Positions 5,096 to 5,614 of a stretch of 5,614 nucleotides of DNA are shown here, piece after piece. Source of the DNA: Rubripirellula sp. (lineage in GTDB: Bacteria > Planctomycetota > Planctomycetia > Pirellulales > Pirellulaceae); the NCBI GenBank assembly GCA_029287555.1, contig JARFQX010000696.1, forward strand, positions 1 to 5,614, given 5' to 3'. Every line of letters begins with the position of its first letter. Position 1 is the stretch's first letter. A program made the position numbers and the translations under genes. The notes under the pieces are model-generated. The model was given only the letters and a program-made list of their open reading frames with translations, was not told the origin of the DNA and made no database searches.

Positions 5096-5614
5096 CTACG
5101 GGGATACCGGGATTGCGATGAATGCGTAGGGCGAGCCATAGCCAATGATGTCGCCGAAGGCGTTGACCGCCTGGGCACGATCAAGGGACGCCAGTGGCGA
5201 GTCCACCTCCAGGTAATCGTCCAGGTAAGTCAGCGAGCCGTCGATTCCGTCCCAAATACAAGCTCTCCCGATTGCACCAAGGCTCGTGTCTTCACGCGCC
5301 TCACCCACAATCAGACCGCTGTCGCTGATGTCAAAGGCGATAGCTACGGGGACGCTGTTCTTCCCCTTCCCGCGATCGAGAATCGAGATGGTATCGCCAG
5401 ACCAAACCAAGGCGTCGACTCCAGAGCGAACATACCGTCGGCCGCAAAACAGACCATTGTTGTTGATGCCCATGGGCTCACCGTCTCCCTTCGGGATCGT
5501 CACAACGGAAACGGTGCCGTCAGGTTGCGATTGGACTTCCCACAGAAACGCGCCGCCTTCCCCCGACACCGGGGAGCCGCGGTAACCAATAACCTGCGCG
5601 ATACCAAACTCGTC
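5096..5614 (-). CDS. HAF-repeat protein, N-terminus beyond window (partial)
   Basis: The C-terminal 172 residues of a second HAF-repeat protein are present; the frame is open through the right edge (first visible residues DEFGIAQVIGY), so the start and any signal peptide lie outside. Four repeat units are visible, each an Asn/Asp-x-Gly core plus hydrophobic-Gly strand, then an A-[FLC]-[LVI]-W-like strand: DEFGIAQVIGY with GGAFLW (1-25), INNNGLFCGRR with DALVW (50-71), ISDSGLIVGEA with ACIW (96-121), and VNAFGDIIGYG with AFIAIP (150-169). It stops at IPVSP, just where PEP-CTERM anchors begin in many HAF proteins. A GTG at 5567-5569 is in frame but falls inside a repeat and is not a credible start. 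The neighbouring downstream gene on the same strand (2661-3869) has the same repeat type; the two are probably paralogues with divergent sequences. A plus-strand frame also runs open through this stretch, but the repeat motifs identify the minus frame as real. Confidence 0.85.
   Translation of the reverse strand, partial: DEFGIAQVIGYRGSPVSGEGGAFLWEVQSQPDGTVSVVTIPKGDGEPMGINNNGLFCGRRYVRSGVDALVWSGDTISILDRGKGKNSVPVAIAFDISDSGLIVGEAREDTSLGAIGRACIWDGIDGSLTYLDDYLEVDSPLASLDRAQAVNAFGDIIGYGSPYAFIAIPVSP

Overview
The window looks like chromosomal DNA from a marine planctomycete of the Rhodopirellula/Pirellula type. This is inferred from moderate GC content, widely spaced genes, several Sec-exported proteins (a nitrilase-fold hydrolase, an SGNH-like hydrolase, HAF-repeat proteins), and long intergenic stretches full of palindromic repeats. 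No rRNA, tRNA, CRISPR array or intact transposase gene was seen. Species assignment is an inference, not a database result.

All four supportable genes read on the minus strand. In transcription order (right to left) they are: the 3' part of a HAF-repeat protein that runs off the right edge (5096-5614); a complete HAF-repeat exported protein (2661-3869); a small exported SGNH-like hydrolase (1549-2346); and an exported carbon-nitrogen hydrolase with an intact Glu-Lys-Cys triad (317-1414). Gaps of 134 to 1226 bp make a tight operon unlikely, although the two hydrolases (134 bp apart) could be co-transcribed. All complete products have signal peptides, so the locus appears devoted to periplasmic or surface functions. 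No shared pathway can be read from the sequence.

The 1.2 kb between the two HAF genes (3870-5095) has no convincing gene and is the most unusual part of the window. It holds: (i) two direct copies of a ~62-nt repeat that folds into an 11-bp hairpin, where nearly all differences between copies preserve pairing; (ii) a 187-bp REPIN/MITE-like element with 28-bp inverted ends, each end itself a palindrome; (iii) a palindromic patch at 4535-4607; and (iv) an ~84-nt composite hairpin at 4704-4787. The left edge (1-316) holds a short tandem repeat resembling sequences seen near REP-associated transposases, and a short stretch that looks coding but has no identity. The 2347-2660 gap holds two hairpins. 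I see no multi-gene novel system; the best candidates for something undescribed are the covarying hairpin repeat and the REPIN-like element.
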